Notes: generated by a model from the sequence alone, not told the origin. Shown: positions 34,995-46,797, counted from the first letter of the stretch. The stretch: DNA of 64,000 nucleotides from Chrysaora quinquecirrha (GCA_014526335.1 JACTAT010000009.1:1402717-1466716), one strand, 5' to 3'. Translations and numbers: made by a program.

Positions 34995-35295
34995 CCGAAG
35001 ATGGACTATCAGTTGGCAAAGCATAACTCTTAGGCCTTCGAAGAACAACATTTTCAGATGGGGACATGACGTCATTGATTTGATGTAGATCTTGTTTACT
35101 TCGAGAAAGAGCTGTTCTGATTGGTCCAAATGACGGACTGAAGGTGACGGATGAATGCATGGAGGAATGGAGACTAGAGTCATCTCTTTCATGTGACGGA
35201 CTGAAACTTGAGTCTGACGTGTCTGAAAATATGTTCTCATGCTCAGGCGAACGTTGGAGTTTGGTCAATACAACATTCTTGTCATCTTTCTTTTG
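34995..35295 (-). CDS. CCDC88C: CCDC88 exon 7 of block B, Ser-rich tail (301 nt)
   Basis: Starts QKKDDKNVVLTKLQRSPEHE and continues as a Ser/His-rich low-complexity region with SPSFGPIRTALSRSKQDLHQ and RRPKSYALPTDSPSS. Several SP sites are candidates for proline-directed phosphorylation. Confidence 0.85.
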
Positions 35296-35849
35296 CTGAA
35301 AGACAAAGTATAGGGAAATTTAAATACTATACATACTGACCTTAAATGCGCTTAAATGTATTTCAATAGAGGTTTCAGCAAAAGATGGCCGCCATTTCTG
35401 TCAACCCCTTGTATTTCATAAGGTTTTACAAAGGGAATTCTGGGAATAATTTCCTTAGCTACGAATTCAACGTCTGCAGCTATGTAAAATACGTAACTAA
35501 GGAAATTATTCTCAGAATTCTTTTCGAAAATCCTTAATGAAAACAGTAGGCAAAAACGGCGGTCATCTTTTGCGAAAGCGTCTATCCTAATTAATTTAGC
35601 AGCGAGCATTTTTTATCTTGCTGTTTGGCTCGTCCTCTTGACTGAGTTCCTTTCTCAGGATGAGTTTCAAAGATGAGGCCGTCGGAGACTGTGAAAGCCA
35701 AAATTTTTAAGAGATCTTTTCCACCCTTTTCTATCTATCCTGTCTGTGTCACCACTCACCCTCCTAATCCCGTACGCCGGATAGTTTCTCTGGCCATTAT
35801 CTTCTGGCATGGGTTGTACACTTTTCCCATTCGTTGCTAGAGCCATCCA

Positions 35850-36490
35850 GGGCATTTTTTAACATACAAAGTGGTGGGGAAATTCCCCACCAGCCCCTCT
35901 AATAGCCCCACCAGAGGAAAATTTTTGCCCCGCCACTTTAATGCCCTTTTCATTGCCTGTGTTAATTTGTTGATGAGAGTTGCGAGCAATGGGATAAAAT
36001 CAAAGATGTAGAATTTCTTCCAAAAGGAAGCGATTTTGCCTCTAGTCTCTCAGTTCACTTGAGTAAGCCGATAGCAATAAAAACTTGTATTGTAAATTAT
36101 TATCACCGCATTCGATGAAAACAGAGCGCATTGTTTCACACCACAATATCGTGGCCAGTGACTCAAGATCATCAATGACAGATGAAACCATTAATTCTCG
36201 GTTATTCATAGCTTTGAATGGCATTGGGACGGCATATCACGACACAAGAGATGCGGTTGCAGACTTTCTTGCTGCAAAGGACCGAAGATACCAGGAGCCA
36301 GACCTTCAAACTTACAGACGACGTCCATTTTCCAGAAAAGATGGACAATTTTAGTTAGCAAATATTAATAACTATAAATTAGTATAAAGCCGTTTTGTTC
36401 TACTGTCTGTATCAAAATTATGAGCGTTCTGTTGATATCTTTTTAATCTGTAGATAAAGTGCCCTTTTTTTAAATGCCCCACCACTGGAG
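35850..36490. mobile_element. Probable small DNA element (block B only)
   Basis: The left part has AGTGGTGGGGAAATTCCCCA CCAG, and the right part TAAATGCCCCACCACTGGA; GGGCATTTTTTAA and its complement occur at both ends. An 89-codon ORF inside is unrecognised. It lies just beside the CCDC88 exon at 36601. Confidence 0.4.
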
Positions 36491-36600
36491 CCATCATAAG
36501 AACCTGAATTGTATTTTCTGTTTGAAACCCTACACCCGTGACACACAAAATTATAAGATAATTGTTATAGAGAAAAATGTGAAGGCAACTAAGAACTCAC

Positions 36601-36661
36601 CGCTTTTTTCATTCCAGTCTTTTTCATAATTTTATGTGCACCACGAATGAAAACATTCTTC
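36601..36661 (-). CDS. CCDC88C: CCDC88 exon 6, present only in block B (61 nt)
   Basis: Encodes KNVFIRGAHKIMKKTGMKKA, a basic stretch placed where Girdin/Daple have a basic, membrane-lipid-binding region. Acceptor CTTTATAG, donor GCG|GTGAGT; phases fit both neighbours exactly. No counterpart was found in block A. Confidence 0.75.
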
Positions 36662-37197
36662 CTATAAAGAAAGAGTAAAAAATAATTAGATAGATAATTA
36701 TGTCGGCAAATGAACTTCCTATCTTCACCAGGTATGGGCTTCTGTGCGTAGAACAGGAGGGCCACTGAATAGCCAATGGCTAATCTAAGCAGTGCAACCC
36801 CCGTCCTTCCGCTCAACGTGACCACACCTCGTGATTCTTTTCGCCTTGAATTTCAGGGAGCTGGCGATTCTCCTCGCTCTAAACGGCATATTCGACTTTG
36901 GTGGAAATTGAACCAACAAGCACAGATTGCGATTCAGACCGCTTGATGATTCTCACCAATTGCTAAATTCATTGCTACAGGGTGGTTACCTGTTACAAGT
37001 TTGAATGAAAAATGCTTATAAACAGGCCAAGAGACCTATTAAATGGGTCGTAGTTATCATAGCATATAGGATCTATTTTGACCAAGTGATGGCCTACTAT
37101 ACTTTAAAGTATAACTCTCTGTTTTCATTTTCCTTCTATCCTGCACATATCGTCATGTTTGACGATACATCCAACCAGCGATGATTTCTAAAAACAA

Positions 37198-37578
37198 TAC
37201 ACTCTTTTTTTATAAGAAACCCGTTTATAGGAAACTCAGTACTGAGATCAATATTGGTTAAGAAACTTTCAGTACCGGACCAAAAATAATAAGAAACTCG
37301 CAGGTCTCAAGAATCTTTAGAATTAGAAATAAAGCATCGAAAAACAAACTTCTGTTGCACCATAAGTGTCTATTTTTACAGAAAAAAACAGCCGATGTAA
37401 ACGTGAATTGTATTGCTTCTTCTATTTGTCAAATTTAAGTGTCAATTACCTGTTGTGGCACTAAAAAATTATGATTCTAAGAAACTGCTAAGAAACTTTC
37501 AGTGCCAAATTTGTCCGAAAACTAAGAAACTTTGAGTACTGAACAAAAATCTTAGTTTCTTATTAAAAAAAGAGTGTA
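37198..37578. mobile_element. MITE with CACTCTTTTTTTATAAGAAAC ends, block B
   Basis: About 95% like the block A copy at 21767-22141, same TA-flanked ends, but its neighbours on both sides do not match those in A. The surrounding 35850-38030 segment is longer and partly unrelated. Confidence 0.75.
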
Positions 37579-38195
37579 AAAAAGGGGGCTCCGGGGGCTA
37601 CATCGTAAGATAGGGTGTGTTTTTTGTGATAACAGGCATCGATGCTATATCATGAGCAAAATTCACCTTAGAAATCAAAACAACTTGAAAAAGTGCCAGT
37701 GTTATATTTTGATTGACGTGAATAATACTTTATTGCGTTTTATTGGACAATTTAGGTATCATGCTGTTTAGGAGTCCTTAGCATGTAACCAGGTTAGAGA
37801 GTGGGGTGGATTTTGAGGATTTTAGGCTAGAGAGTTTATTCTGTGTTCATGATATCCGAGGTGTTCATACTACAGTATTGAGAGAGATACTAATTGCGTT
37901 ATATTTGAAAAATCATTACAAAATTAATGTATACATAGAGCTGATTCAATATTTAAATCAATTAGATTCTTCGAGCTTAGATCACCCCCAATGGAAAAGC
38001 AAAAGCGTGGTCAATGAAAAAAGTTTGGAGGGCTGAACCCCCTAGAAGGAAACATAATGTTAACAAATCCTTGAAATCACTTAATTCTATCCTGTAAATC
38101 TAGACATTTACAGGCATTTTGTTTGAAAAATTAGTCAATGAATGCTAAGCATGGCTTAAACAAGAATAAATCCATCTGGACACATAAAAACTTAC

Positions 38196-38297
38196 TTTTT
38201 AGGCCCTGTGTTTGAATGATCAAGCAGAGCTTTATTCGCAGCGTCAACTTTGTCCATCAGCTTTTCCTTTTCTCTTTCCAACATGTATAAGCGATCG
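38196..38297 (-). CDS. CCDC88C: CCDC88 exon 5 of block B (102 nt)
   Basis: Encodes DRLYMLEREKEKLMDKVDAA then NKALLDHSNTGPK. It must be entered with two bases from the preceding exon, which only block B supplies. End of the coiled coil. Confidence 0.85.
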
Positions 38298-38811
38298 CTG
38301 TAGACAGAGAAGATGTTATCAAGAAGATAAGCAGGTCTTAGAAAATTTTCAGAATAGGAGTCCAGGGTCATCTGCTTTCATGGATTAATTTCATCCCTAC
38401 TATCGTTGAACTTGAGATTAGGGTAATGCACCACAACCCCGTTCGTTAAAACACGCAGAATTTACAGGCATCACCGCAAGGTGGGCAAATACATCTATTG
38501 TAAACACGGGCAACATATCATTTGGCTGCTGCCATTCCCGCTAGATGAACATATAAGCATATTTTTGGCCTGTCTCTTGATCCACTTCAGCAGAAAAATT
38601 TGGAAAAGTTCGAGATTATGAGCAGTTTTTCCTCCATGGGAAATCGGAAATGGTTCGAGACAGCGAATGTTTGAGATAACGGGATTCGAGATAGCGGATG
38701 AGTTTTCTATACAAACCCTTAGACGAAAACGGGGGGAAATGGAAAATCGTTCGAAAAAGCAAATGTTCGAGATGGCGGGCAGTCGAGATAGCGGATGTCA
38801 ACTGTACTTAC

Positions 38812-38879
38812 GAAAATGCACGTTCATCTTCCAGATAGGTGTCTCGGCTCTCCAATGTTTTGACCAGCAATGTTTGATT
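38812..38879 (-). CDS. CCDC88C: CCDC88 exon 4, present only in block B (68 nt)
   Basis: Encodes NQTLLVKTLESRDTYLEDER then AF plus two bases. Acceptor TCTGCTAAAG, donor TC|GTAAGT. It continues the conserved CCDC88 segment. Block A has a clean deletion of about 250 bp here (A 23153-23160). Confidence 0.8.
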
Positions 38880-39157
38880 CTTTAGCAGAAAAAAATGAAA
38901 TTTCTTTAGAACCAGACCAGATAACATTGATTGAAATGTTCACAATAATGGTATGTTTGATATCAAATTTATAGCTTCACGTTAGTTTTATAAATAACCA
39001 CTTTGAGCAACTAAATGTAAAGGTCGAGAAATTAAAAGAACTTCTACAACTAAAGACAAGCTCCCCGAGGAACTACTCAATTTCAAATATTTCTGCTACT
39101 CAAACAATCAAGAATAAGGCCTCATTAATTTGTAGTCAAAACTCACACAAATTATGT

Positions 39158-39431
39158 GTTAGGCCAAGGCCAAACGATCAAACATTGTTCGTCAAATATC
39201 TGAAGTTTGCTTGTCAAAGATAGAGTTTAATCTTTCAGCCACACGCAAAAAATTCCCTGTCTTTGACAAGCAGAAAATGTTTTTGAAGTTTTTAAAACAT
39301 CGTGCAACAAACCTAGGTCATTATTGCTTGTCAAGGAGTATTTAGCAGCGTGACCAAACGGTCAAACACTTCTTATAAAGCGAATTGCGAATGTTTAACC
39401 AACAATCTATGATTGTTTGGCCAGGGCCTTA
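39158..39431. mobile_element. MITE, GGCCAAACGATCAAACATTG family, block B
   Basis: Counterpart of 23256-23500, with a ~28-bp difference in the middle. Same inverted ends and TTA flank. Confidence 0.7.
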
Positions 39432-39508
39432 CGCTTGTTACAAATCTTTCATTGATCAATTTTTACTTTGCTGACATGCAAATGTCTCTGACATGAAAAT
39501 GTCTTGAA

Positions 39509-39680
39509 GGTGCTGTGGCGTCGTGGTGTAATCCAGCTGACTCGTGGTGTCAGAAGCTCAGTGTGGTCAGGGTTCGAGCCCAGCCGAGGTAGCGTCACAG
39601 CCAGGGTCGAGGTCTCGATTAGCTAACCTACTAACTGAGATCCTAGCGACTGGCGCTAAAACACCATTTCACCTTCACCT
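39509..39680 (+). repeat. tRNA-derived SINE (block B only)
   Basis: Box A GGTGTAATCCAGCTGACTCG, box B GGGTTCGAGCCC, family body GAGATCCTAGCGACTGGCGC, tail TTCACCTTCACC. Block A is uninterrupted at the matching point (about 23558), so this is a younger insertion. Confidence 0.85.
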
Positions 39681-39952
39681 CTGTATAATAGCAATTTCCC
39701 CGGTCTAAAAATGCAACGGCTCATGTTATTCAAAATCCAGAATCTCAATGTTTTCAATGGCCCTGAATGTGCAGTGAGAATTGAGAAACAACAAAGGAGC
39801 TTCTGGTACTACAGTTTGACCAAAAGAGGCCAAAAAATAGGAAAACTTCAAAAACCAGGCCTGAGCTAGGTTCTTTATCAAAATGCGTGTGAGTGTATCA
39901 ATTATCTGCCCTAGTCGCGCCTATAAAACATTGAATTTCCAAGATATTTTAC

Positions 39953-40030
39953 CTGAGCAAGCAGTTTATTTACTTGATCCATCAAGGCACGGTTCTCTTC
40001 TTCTAGGGTACCGTTCAACTGAACCAGAAC
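39953..40030 (-). CDS. CCDC88C: CCDC88 exon 3 of block B (78 nt)
   Basis: Encodes VLVQLNGTLEEENRALMDQV then NKLLAQ, closely matching the Girdin/Daple coiled-coil end (QLKGNLEEENR type). Phase 0 at both ends. Confidence 0.85.
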
Positions 40031-40654
40031 CTGAAGAAAGTTTCAATAGTAAATCACTAATGAAAAATAGCACAGAAATACTAGTCGTTGCGATGATCGC
40101 ACGATTAGTGGTGTCATGATAGCCCGATCATCATGCGAGCAGTATGATGTTACGGAAACTATAGGCTTTAGACCTTCTGAGTTAAGAACATTTTTTAAAC
40201 GTATATTCGTCGTACAAAACAAAACATTATGGCTTCATTTGTTATCTAGGTCTTTGTAGTGTTCTAAAGGGTTACGGTTTAGCGTGGGTAGGGTAGAGTT
40301 AAGGGTTGGGATCATGGTTAAGATTTTGGGTTTCCCTTACGTATAGGATCACATTTTGTCTTTAAGCAGTAGGGAAAGTTCCATCTTATGAGATTGCTTT
40401 TGTTTTCGGAAGAAAACTAAAAAACTTTGACCTTGCAAGCGATGTGCAATTTTTGAAGCTGCAACATCCAAGACCTTAATAGCGAAGGTAAATGGTTAGT
40501 GTTATGGCTTTTGGGCTTTTAGGGTTTGGGATAAGAGATAAAATCTTGATTTTTCATTACGTATATAGTGACATTTTGTCTTAAGCAATAGGGGAAGCAT
40601 TCCCTCTAAATAGGAAAGTACTTTGGCTTACTAGGAAACAAAGAAAAAGCTGAC

Positions 40655-40849
40655 CTCGCAACGATGTGCAATTTTTGTGGCTGAAACATCAAGGTCCTTG
40701 TAGTGCTCTTTAGCCTCGTTCATGTCATCTTGCATGATCTCGTAATCAGAACGAAGTAGATCCAAATCACTCTTCAAAGACTCGTTTTCAGTTTGAAGTG
40801 CTGCATTCTTTGCTGACAGTGCCTCGTTTTGATCGATAACTCGTGATTT
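40655..40849 (-). CDS. CCDC88C: CCDC88 exon 2 of block B (195 nt)
   Basis: Encodes KSRVIDQNEALSAKNAALQT, then a Glu/Asp-rich helix and HYKDLDVSATKIAHRCE. This is a diagnostic CCDC88 segment. The donor reads GAG|GTCAGC where block A has GTAAGC, a weakening change. Confidence 0.85.
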
Positions 40850-41661
40850 CTAAAAAGGCAAGTTAAATTGTGAAAATAAAAGAAATGTAGCAAAGGTTCA
40901 CAATTAGCTATATAGCTCACAGTGCGAATAAATTTCACGTATTTTTTAACAAACTGTTTATAAGAAACCCTGATTCTTGAATGGCCAAAAATTTAAGCAA
41001 CTCCAGTACTGGAAAAATTTTTTCAAAGAAATTTTTCACCTCAGTGTGCGAAATTTTTGCTTTTGCTTCCCATTTTATTTTTACTATTTTTACGCAATCT
41101 TTAAACAGTAACAGAATTCAACAAACTTAATTGTTGCTATCAATATGTCTCACCAAGTAATTTTGTGACACACAGACAAATGGAATAGGCACAAGAATTC
41201 AAATAAGAGGGGGGATTTCTAAACCTGGAGAATTTTCATAAAATAAATTCTTCACCTCAGTCTGCGAAATTTTTGCATTTACCTCCCATTAATATCATAC
41301 ATTATTATTACGTATTCTTTTATATACATTTTATATACAGGTATGCATTTCAACAAACTTATTGCTGCTATGAATATGTCTCATCAAGCATTTATCACGT
41401 TAAAGTTTTTCTTTTTGAAATATCTTCGAAACGGCAAATGTCTGAACAAACAATTGACAAAATTGACGTATAGGACCTTTGAGACAATATCGTGACCAAA
41501 AATTTGGAAAAAATATTTTTTTCATTTTTTTGGGCCCAAAATCTTTCACATGACCCAATCTATGATTTACTACAGGTATTGCAGCGCTAATGAGAATGTA
41601 AACCCAATCAATTTTAGAAATTGATAGTCAGAGAATATAGAGCGAGTTGAATGTGCCCATT

Positions 41662-42307
41662 CACGCTAGCGAATCTATTGTCACTACTGTGGTGGATAAT
41701 CACTACTGTGGTGGTAATTTCTGCGTGTGGTGGTAGTTTCTGCGTACTGTGACAGATAATCACTACTGTGGTGGGTTATTTTGCTTGATGTGGTGGTAGT
41801 TTTTGCCTACTGTGGTGGATAATCACGGTTGTGGTGGGTTATTATGCTTGACGTGGTTGGTTACTATGCTTGTTGTGGTGGTAGTTTTGGCGTACTGCGA
41901 TGGATAATAACTACTGTGGTGGGTTATTATGCTTGATGTGGTGGTATTTTTGCGCACTTTGATGGTTTTTGTTGTTTTTTCTTGCTTAATCTATAGAGTT
42001 TTGCTATGATTTCGTATTCACCAAATAAAGCATTATAACCCACCACAAATAGTGATAACCCACCACAGTACGCAAAAACTACCACCACAACAAGCATAAT
42101 AACCACCCACAGTAGTGATTATCCACCACAGTACGCAGAAACTACCACCACATCAAGCATAATAACCCACCACAAGTAATGATTATCCACCACAGTACGC
42201 AAAAACTACCACCACAGCAAGCATAGTAACCCAACATATCAAGCATAATAACCCACCACAGTATTTTGATTATCCACCACAGTAGTGATTATAGATTCGC
42301 TAGCGTG
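41662..42307. mobile_element. Foldback element, block B
   Basis: Near-identical copy of 25529-26175 at the equivalent place, so it was in the intron before the block duplication. Confidence 0.8.
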
Positions 42308-42445
42308 CCATTTGAAACTAGTAAGGAATAGAAAGCTTAAGGTACCTTTACAAAAGTCACGGTAGTCAAAGAACAAAGAGTGATGGTAAGCATTCTGGAG
42401 GAACATCGAAATCAATCTCGAAAAATAAGAATTCAATTTTTTAAC

Positions 42446-42529
42446 CTCTTTTTCAGTAATTCTATCTGATCTTCAAGGTCTTTTGTTTGTCCATCTGATG
42501 GTTCTCTATTCTTGGATGACTGTGTTTCA
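42446..42529 (-). CDS. CCDC88C: CCDC88 exon 1 of block B, with 1-nt deletion
   Basis: Encodes ETQSSKNREPSDGQTKDLED then QIELLKK. The block A copy has six A's before GAG|GT; here there are five. The exon is therefore 84 rather than 85 nt and throws the next exon out of frame, with a stop about 27 codons on. The donor is also weaker (GTTAAA). Real lesion or homopolymer error. Confidence 0.7.
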
Positions 42530-42778
42530 CTACAAAAAAGATAAGAAGCTTTCTTCAGAATCATAAAAGAATGGATTCTACTGAGAGGTCAGGGATTTCA
42601 CTTGCAGTTAAAGATACAAATTCAATTTCAAGTGACGAAAGCGTATAAACAGGCTTCAGGGGGGAAAACCGCTGAGATAAAACAACAGTTGAGAATACAT
42701 CCGATTGCAATTTCTTAGAAAATTATTCGTAATAGAGGCCACTCACTGTATAAAACGCATATAGATATAAACTCAATA

Positions 42779-43041
42779 ACGGATCTATAAGCACCACTGT
42801 ACAGTGGATACGCACTACTGTGGTGGTATTGTTTGTGTACTGTGGTGGATAAGTACTAGCTCTACAGTAGTGAACAGTAGGGATTATCCACCACAGTACG
42901 CCAAAAATACCCCCACATCAAGCATAATAACTCACCACATCAAGTACAGTAACCCACCATAGTAGTGCGTATCCACTACAGTACGCACAAAATACCACAA
43001 AAGTAGCGCGTATCCACTACAGTAGTGCATATAGATTCGCT
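42779..43041. mobile_element. Second, smaller foldback element, block B
   Basis: Counterpart of 26649-26995, shortened by about 80 bp through loss of tandem units. Confidence 0.6.
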
Positions 43042-43045
43042 AGCT

Positions 43046-45170
43046 TGTGTAAAGGCAGTTACAGAAAATAAAAAAGATCCGTAAAATAGTTAACGAAAGA
43101 ATTAAGGCTATTAACCGTTAAGGTTGTTGGTTGTTAGATGGTGGTTAGAATTGGAATTATAAGACAAAGTTAGTTGAATTAGTTAAAAAAGGTTAAAAGT
43201 GCTCTGAAGAGTTAAACCAAAAAGAAATATTATTAGTTATGGTTAGTATATTGTTGAGAATATTGCTTCGAAGGGTTAGTCTTTAGTTTTTTAAAGGTTA
43301 ATCGTTATATTATTAGAGCTGCATTTGGTCTGATCCCATTGGGGGTCCCATTTGGGGGGGGGTACTTCATCCTAACATATGTACTTCATATACACTTCAT
43401 CCAGTATTTTTTTCATTGTTCCTACTATATTAATCATTTCACTCCTTAAACACCCATTTCTATGAGTTTGGTGTGCAATCAGCAACCCAATGTTTAGAAA
43501 ATATGATTATAGGCGCAGTTGTAAGGTTATTTGTCGAAAATTGGAAACTATTGTGTAAATATTTGAAAAAAAAACCCATACGAGGGTACATACAACTTCT
43601 GCAAATATTAGGGATTCCCCCGGGGGGCCGGGCTTCGATTATCAAATCCACTGTGGGCTTTAGCTAGTACTAAGAATTGTACGAGATGTCTTTAATTAGC
43701 TGAAGAACACAATACTTTACTTAAACGCGTAGGAAATTCTCCTTATCATTCGCAATATTATTAATAAAAATCAGAGAATTAAGAACTTGTTTTACAGTTG
43801 GAAATGCTTAAAGCAACCTCTTCAAACGTCCCATCATCTGGTTGATGTTATTTTTATCAACGCAATAAGGAAAGAAAGGGTTGGCTCTAACGTTAGCTGT
43901 CTTAGGCCCTCAAATATTGCTGGTCAAAAATTTGTTTTATACCCTAGTACTGTTCGATCATGTTGTAAAACATTGAGCTTACGTCTAAGGCCTTTCTCAC
44001 AATAATTCTGGTCCAACTTTGGCACGTTGTTTTATCAATAAACCCAGAAAAACGAAATCTGAAGAAATCTCGTACGCCATTTTCGAGAAGTGAATAGGAT
44101 CCCAAAATTCAAGCAGCATTATATTTTAGATACATAACAGTTAGACTGTATTAAAATTGAGCAATAGATTAGTAAATAAGAATGTTATAAATTGTTAGTC
44201 GATTAGATATGAGTTAGTTGAGTTAGCTGGATTATTTCATAGAGGAGTTACTTTTTATGAACATCTTCAAACATCAAATGAGGCTAAATGGCGATAAAAT
44301 TAGTTTCTTAAACAGTAAACCTCGGAAGAAAAAATCATTCAATCGGGGGCGGGGGGGGGTCGGATATCAAGATCACGGGTATATGTCGAAAGCATTTTCA
44401 TCAGACCCAGTATAATGGATTTGTGAACCATCTGCAACCCCTTGAGTAATTGCTCATAAATTTCACTGAATAAGTGCCGACGCACGAGAATGACGTTAAA
44501 AGGTTTGCAATTCGTTTTTGGAAGGATATTTTCTGCAGGTTTTTCAGCTTTTCCTACAGGTTTGAAGGTTTTCAGTGCTTTTAGAAATATGGAATAAAAT
44601 AAGTAATATGGAAGCAAAGAAATTTCAAAAGCACATGATTTTAAGGCACAGGCCAAATGATCAAACATTGTTCATCAGACATTCTAAATTTGCTTGCCAA
44701 GCAGTATTTGACCGTTAGACCACGTCGCAAAACATTGCTTGGCAAACAGAGCTTCAAAAGCATTTTCTGCTTGACACAAACAAAAATACTTGACGAGCAA
44801 TGTTTTGCTATGAAGCTAAAGTGATTTTGCCCAAGGAGCAAGTTTCGGATGTTTCATCGTCAAAGAGTCAAGCGACATATTGAGGGGGTGTTTGTGGAAC
44901 GCATGTATGGATACATGTATGTATGTATAGACGCTTTTTCTTGCCAAAATGTAACAAAAGATAAACCACAAATATGAGGAAGTAACTTTTGAAGTCGCCG
45001 TAAATGGATGTTAGCATACCAATTATTTGACAATTAGCAGCAATAACGAATTTGTAAACATCCAGATGAGTCATCGTGGTTGAAGTTTTGGCAGAAGATT
45101 CTCGAAGGTCAATTAATTCTCAAAGCTCTGTATTTGCATATTGCATAATAAAATACTTTTATTAGCCTTT
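43046..45170. other. Right end of block B and spacer
   Basis: Homology to block A continues to about 44195. Beyond that are a G-run near 44345 and the MITE relative at 44640-44850. No supportable gene. Confidence 0.4.
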
Positions 45171-45309
45171 CGCGTTGCGCATGTTGTTGCCGATGTCCGA
45201 TGTCGTTCACAGATCAGTGGATGTCGAGGTCATATTTTTTCGATTGGGTTGTTGTTGTGAGAAGATTCTCGACGTTCTTATGCGTGCCAATTTTCGTTTA
45301 AAGATGGGA

Positions 45310-45861
45310 GGAAATTCATCATCATCATCATCATCATCTTCAACATCTTCATCAACGTCGTCATCATTGTCGCGAATTTTATCGCCGTGCTTGAGCGCTA
45401 TAGGTGCTGCAAAAGAATTGCACGTAGCTGAAATGAAGATGATTATGATGATAACGACGATGAGCGTAATGAAGATGATGATGATTATTATTATGATTAT
45501 GATTATGGTGATGATGATGATGATGATTACGAAGATGATGACATCTTGCGAACATTTACTTGACAATTTAACAATATTAAAGAATTTGTGAACATTTAAA
45601 TGATTTAAGAGGAGAGAAAGTTGTGGCGCAGTAGAAATTGCTGCTAATCTCGTGTGATTTTGTTTATTTTTACTGTCGTCATCATGATCATAATGATTAT
45701 GATCATCATTATCATCTTGTCTTATTGCATAACAAGATATTTAGTGGGGAAATCCCGAAAGAAATGAAAGTTATCAACTGCGTCATGGGAATGTTTTCTG
45801 AATGATGTTGATGATGACGATGACAATGGTGATGATGATGATGCTGTTGATGATGATGACA

Positions 45862-45899
<38 letters not shown>

Positions 45900-45980
45900 A
45901 ACCATTCGATGATGATGATGATGATAATTGTGATGGTGATTATTGATGATAGCCATTCGATGATGATGATGATGAAAAAC
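45310..45980. repeat. Cluster of ATC/GAT microsatellites
   Basis: (TCA)n at 45318-45368, GAT-type triplets at 45433-45545, and (GAT)n at 45800-45975 with a repeated CCATTCGATGATG motif. Poly-Ser/Ile/His ORFs here are not supported as genes. It lies in the CCDC88 intron between block B and the exon at 46146. Confidence 0.85.
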
Positions 45981-46145
45981 ATAATTGTGATGGTGATTAT
46001 TGTCCTTCGGACATTGCGATAGCGCGGCTATGTTTTCCCTCGGCAAAGTGCAAAAATTACATTACCTTCAATATCACGTTTCCTCTCCCGCTCTTCGGGC
46101 TCCCTCTGGCTTTGATTATAAAAGAAATTCAAGGGCAACAAATAC

Positions 46146-46246
46146 CTTGCTCGTTTTGTAAACTGTACTTTCTCTTTGATAGCAGCCGGACTAGATTCAA
46201 TTTTTTGTCGTAATTCTTCAAGCTGTGATTCTAAATGATGCAGCTC
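46146..46246 (-). CDS. CCDC88C: CCDC88 coiled-coil exon, last before the duplicated blocks (101 nt)
   Basis: Encodes ELHHLESQLEELRQKIESSP then AAIKEKVQFTKRA. It leaves two bases, which both copies of the next exon (42446 and 26314) can accept. This is the branch point between blocks B and A. Confidence 0.75.
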
Positions 46247-46797
46247 CTAGAAATGAAATATGAATCAAGCCTCATGAAATGATCAGTAATTGCAGTAAGC
46301 GAAATTCTACACGGAAAAAACTGGGTTGGGTCGACAAGGCTAGGTCCTTTGCTAATACACCCCTGTTGCGGCCGCCAGACTCAATTTCGAATTGGCTATA
46401 ATTTCCGACCCAACCCAATTACAGCCTTAAACTTCAACTGAAATTTAATTTAATACATTTGCTGCAGGACCCCGGAGGTAACTGCAAAAGGAAGATGACG
46501 GGGGTATGCCAGTTTGATAATTGAAAGCATACCCTAGAATTTACAACCTTTCTAAATTGTATACCCAAAAACAAAAGGGAACTTGTTAGTTAGTTGGATA
46601 TGCGATTAAATTTAGAAATCATCGGCAAGATAGCGGATTCTTGCTTACGTCAGTGTCTGCAGACCTAAGATACCAGCCTAGAAAAGTTAGGTGACATCTA
46701 GTTAGGTCTCATTTAGGTCTATTTTAGTCACTCAATGAACGGTCCCTTATCTATAAAAACAGATCGGAATGAAAGGTGTAATTAAGTCTGTACCTAC

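Larger units (their letters stand above)
28615..44195. repeat. Repeat block B: first copy of the CCDC88 3' half
   Basis: About 15.6 kb, the counterpart of block A. Compared with A it carries extra material: a LINE 3' end at 31827-32170, insertions at about 32583-32955 and 33095-33530, an element near 35850-36490, and a SINE at 39509-39680. It also keeps two CCDC88 exons that A lacks (36601-36661 and 38812-38879). Confidence 0.9.

Noticed and set aside
36085..36354. 89-codon ORF in block B
   Set aside because: Lies in a block B-specific insertion, has no recognised domain and no block A counterpart.
39511..39600. tRNA gene candidate with A and B boxes
   Set aside because: Promoter boxes are present, but the cloverleaf is not complete and the same body and tail recur elsewhere: it is a SINE.
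45175..46046. 138-, 119- and 86-codon ORFs with poly-Ser, poly-Ile and poly-His runs
   Set aside because: Products of the ATC/GAT microsatellites; they overlap each other in opposite orientation.
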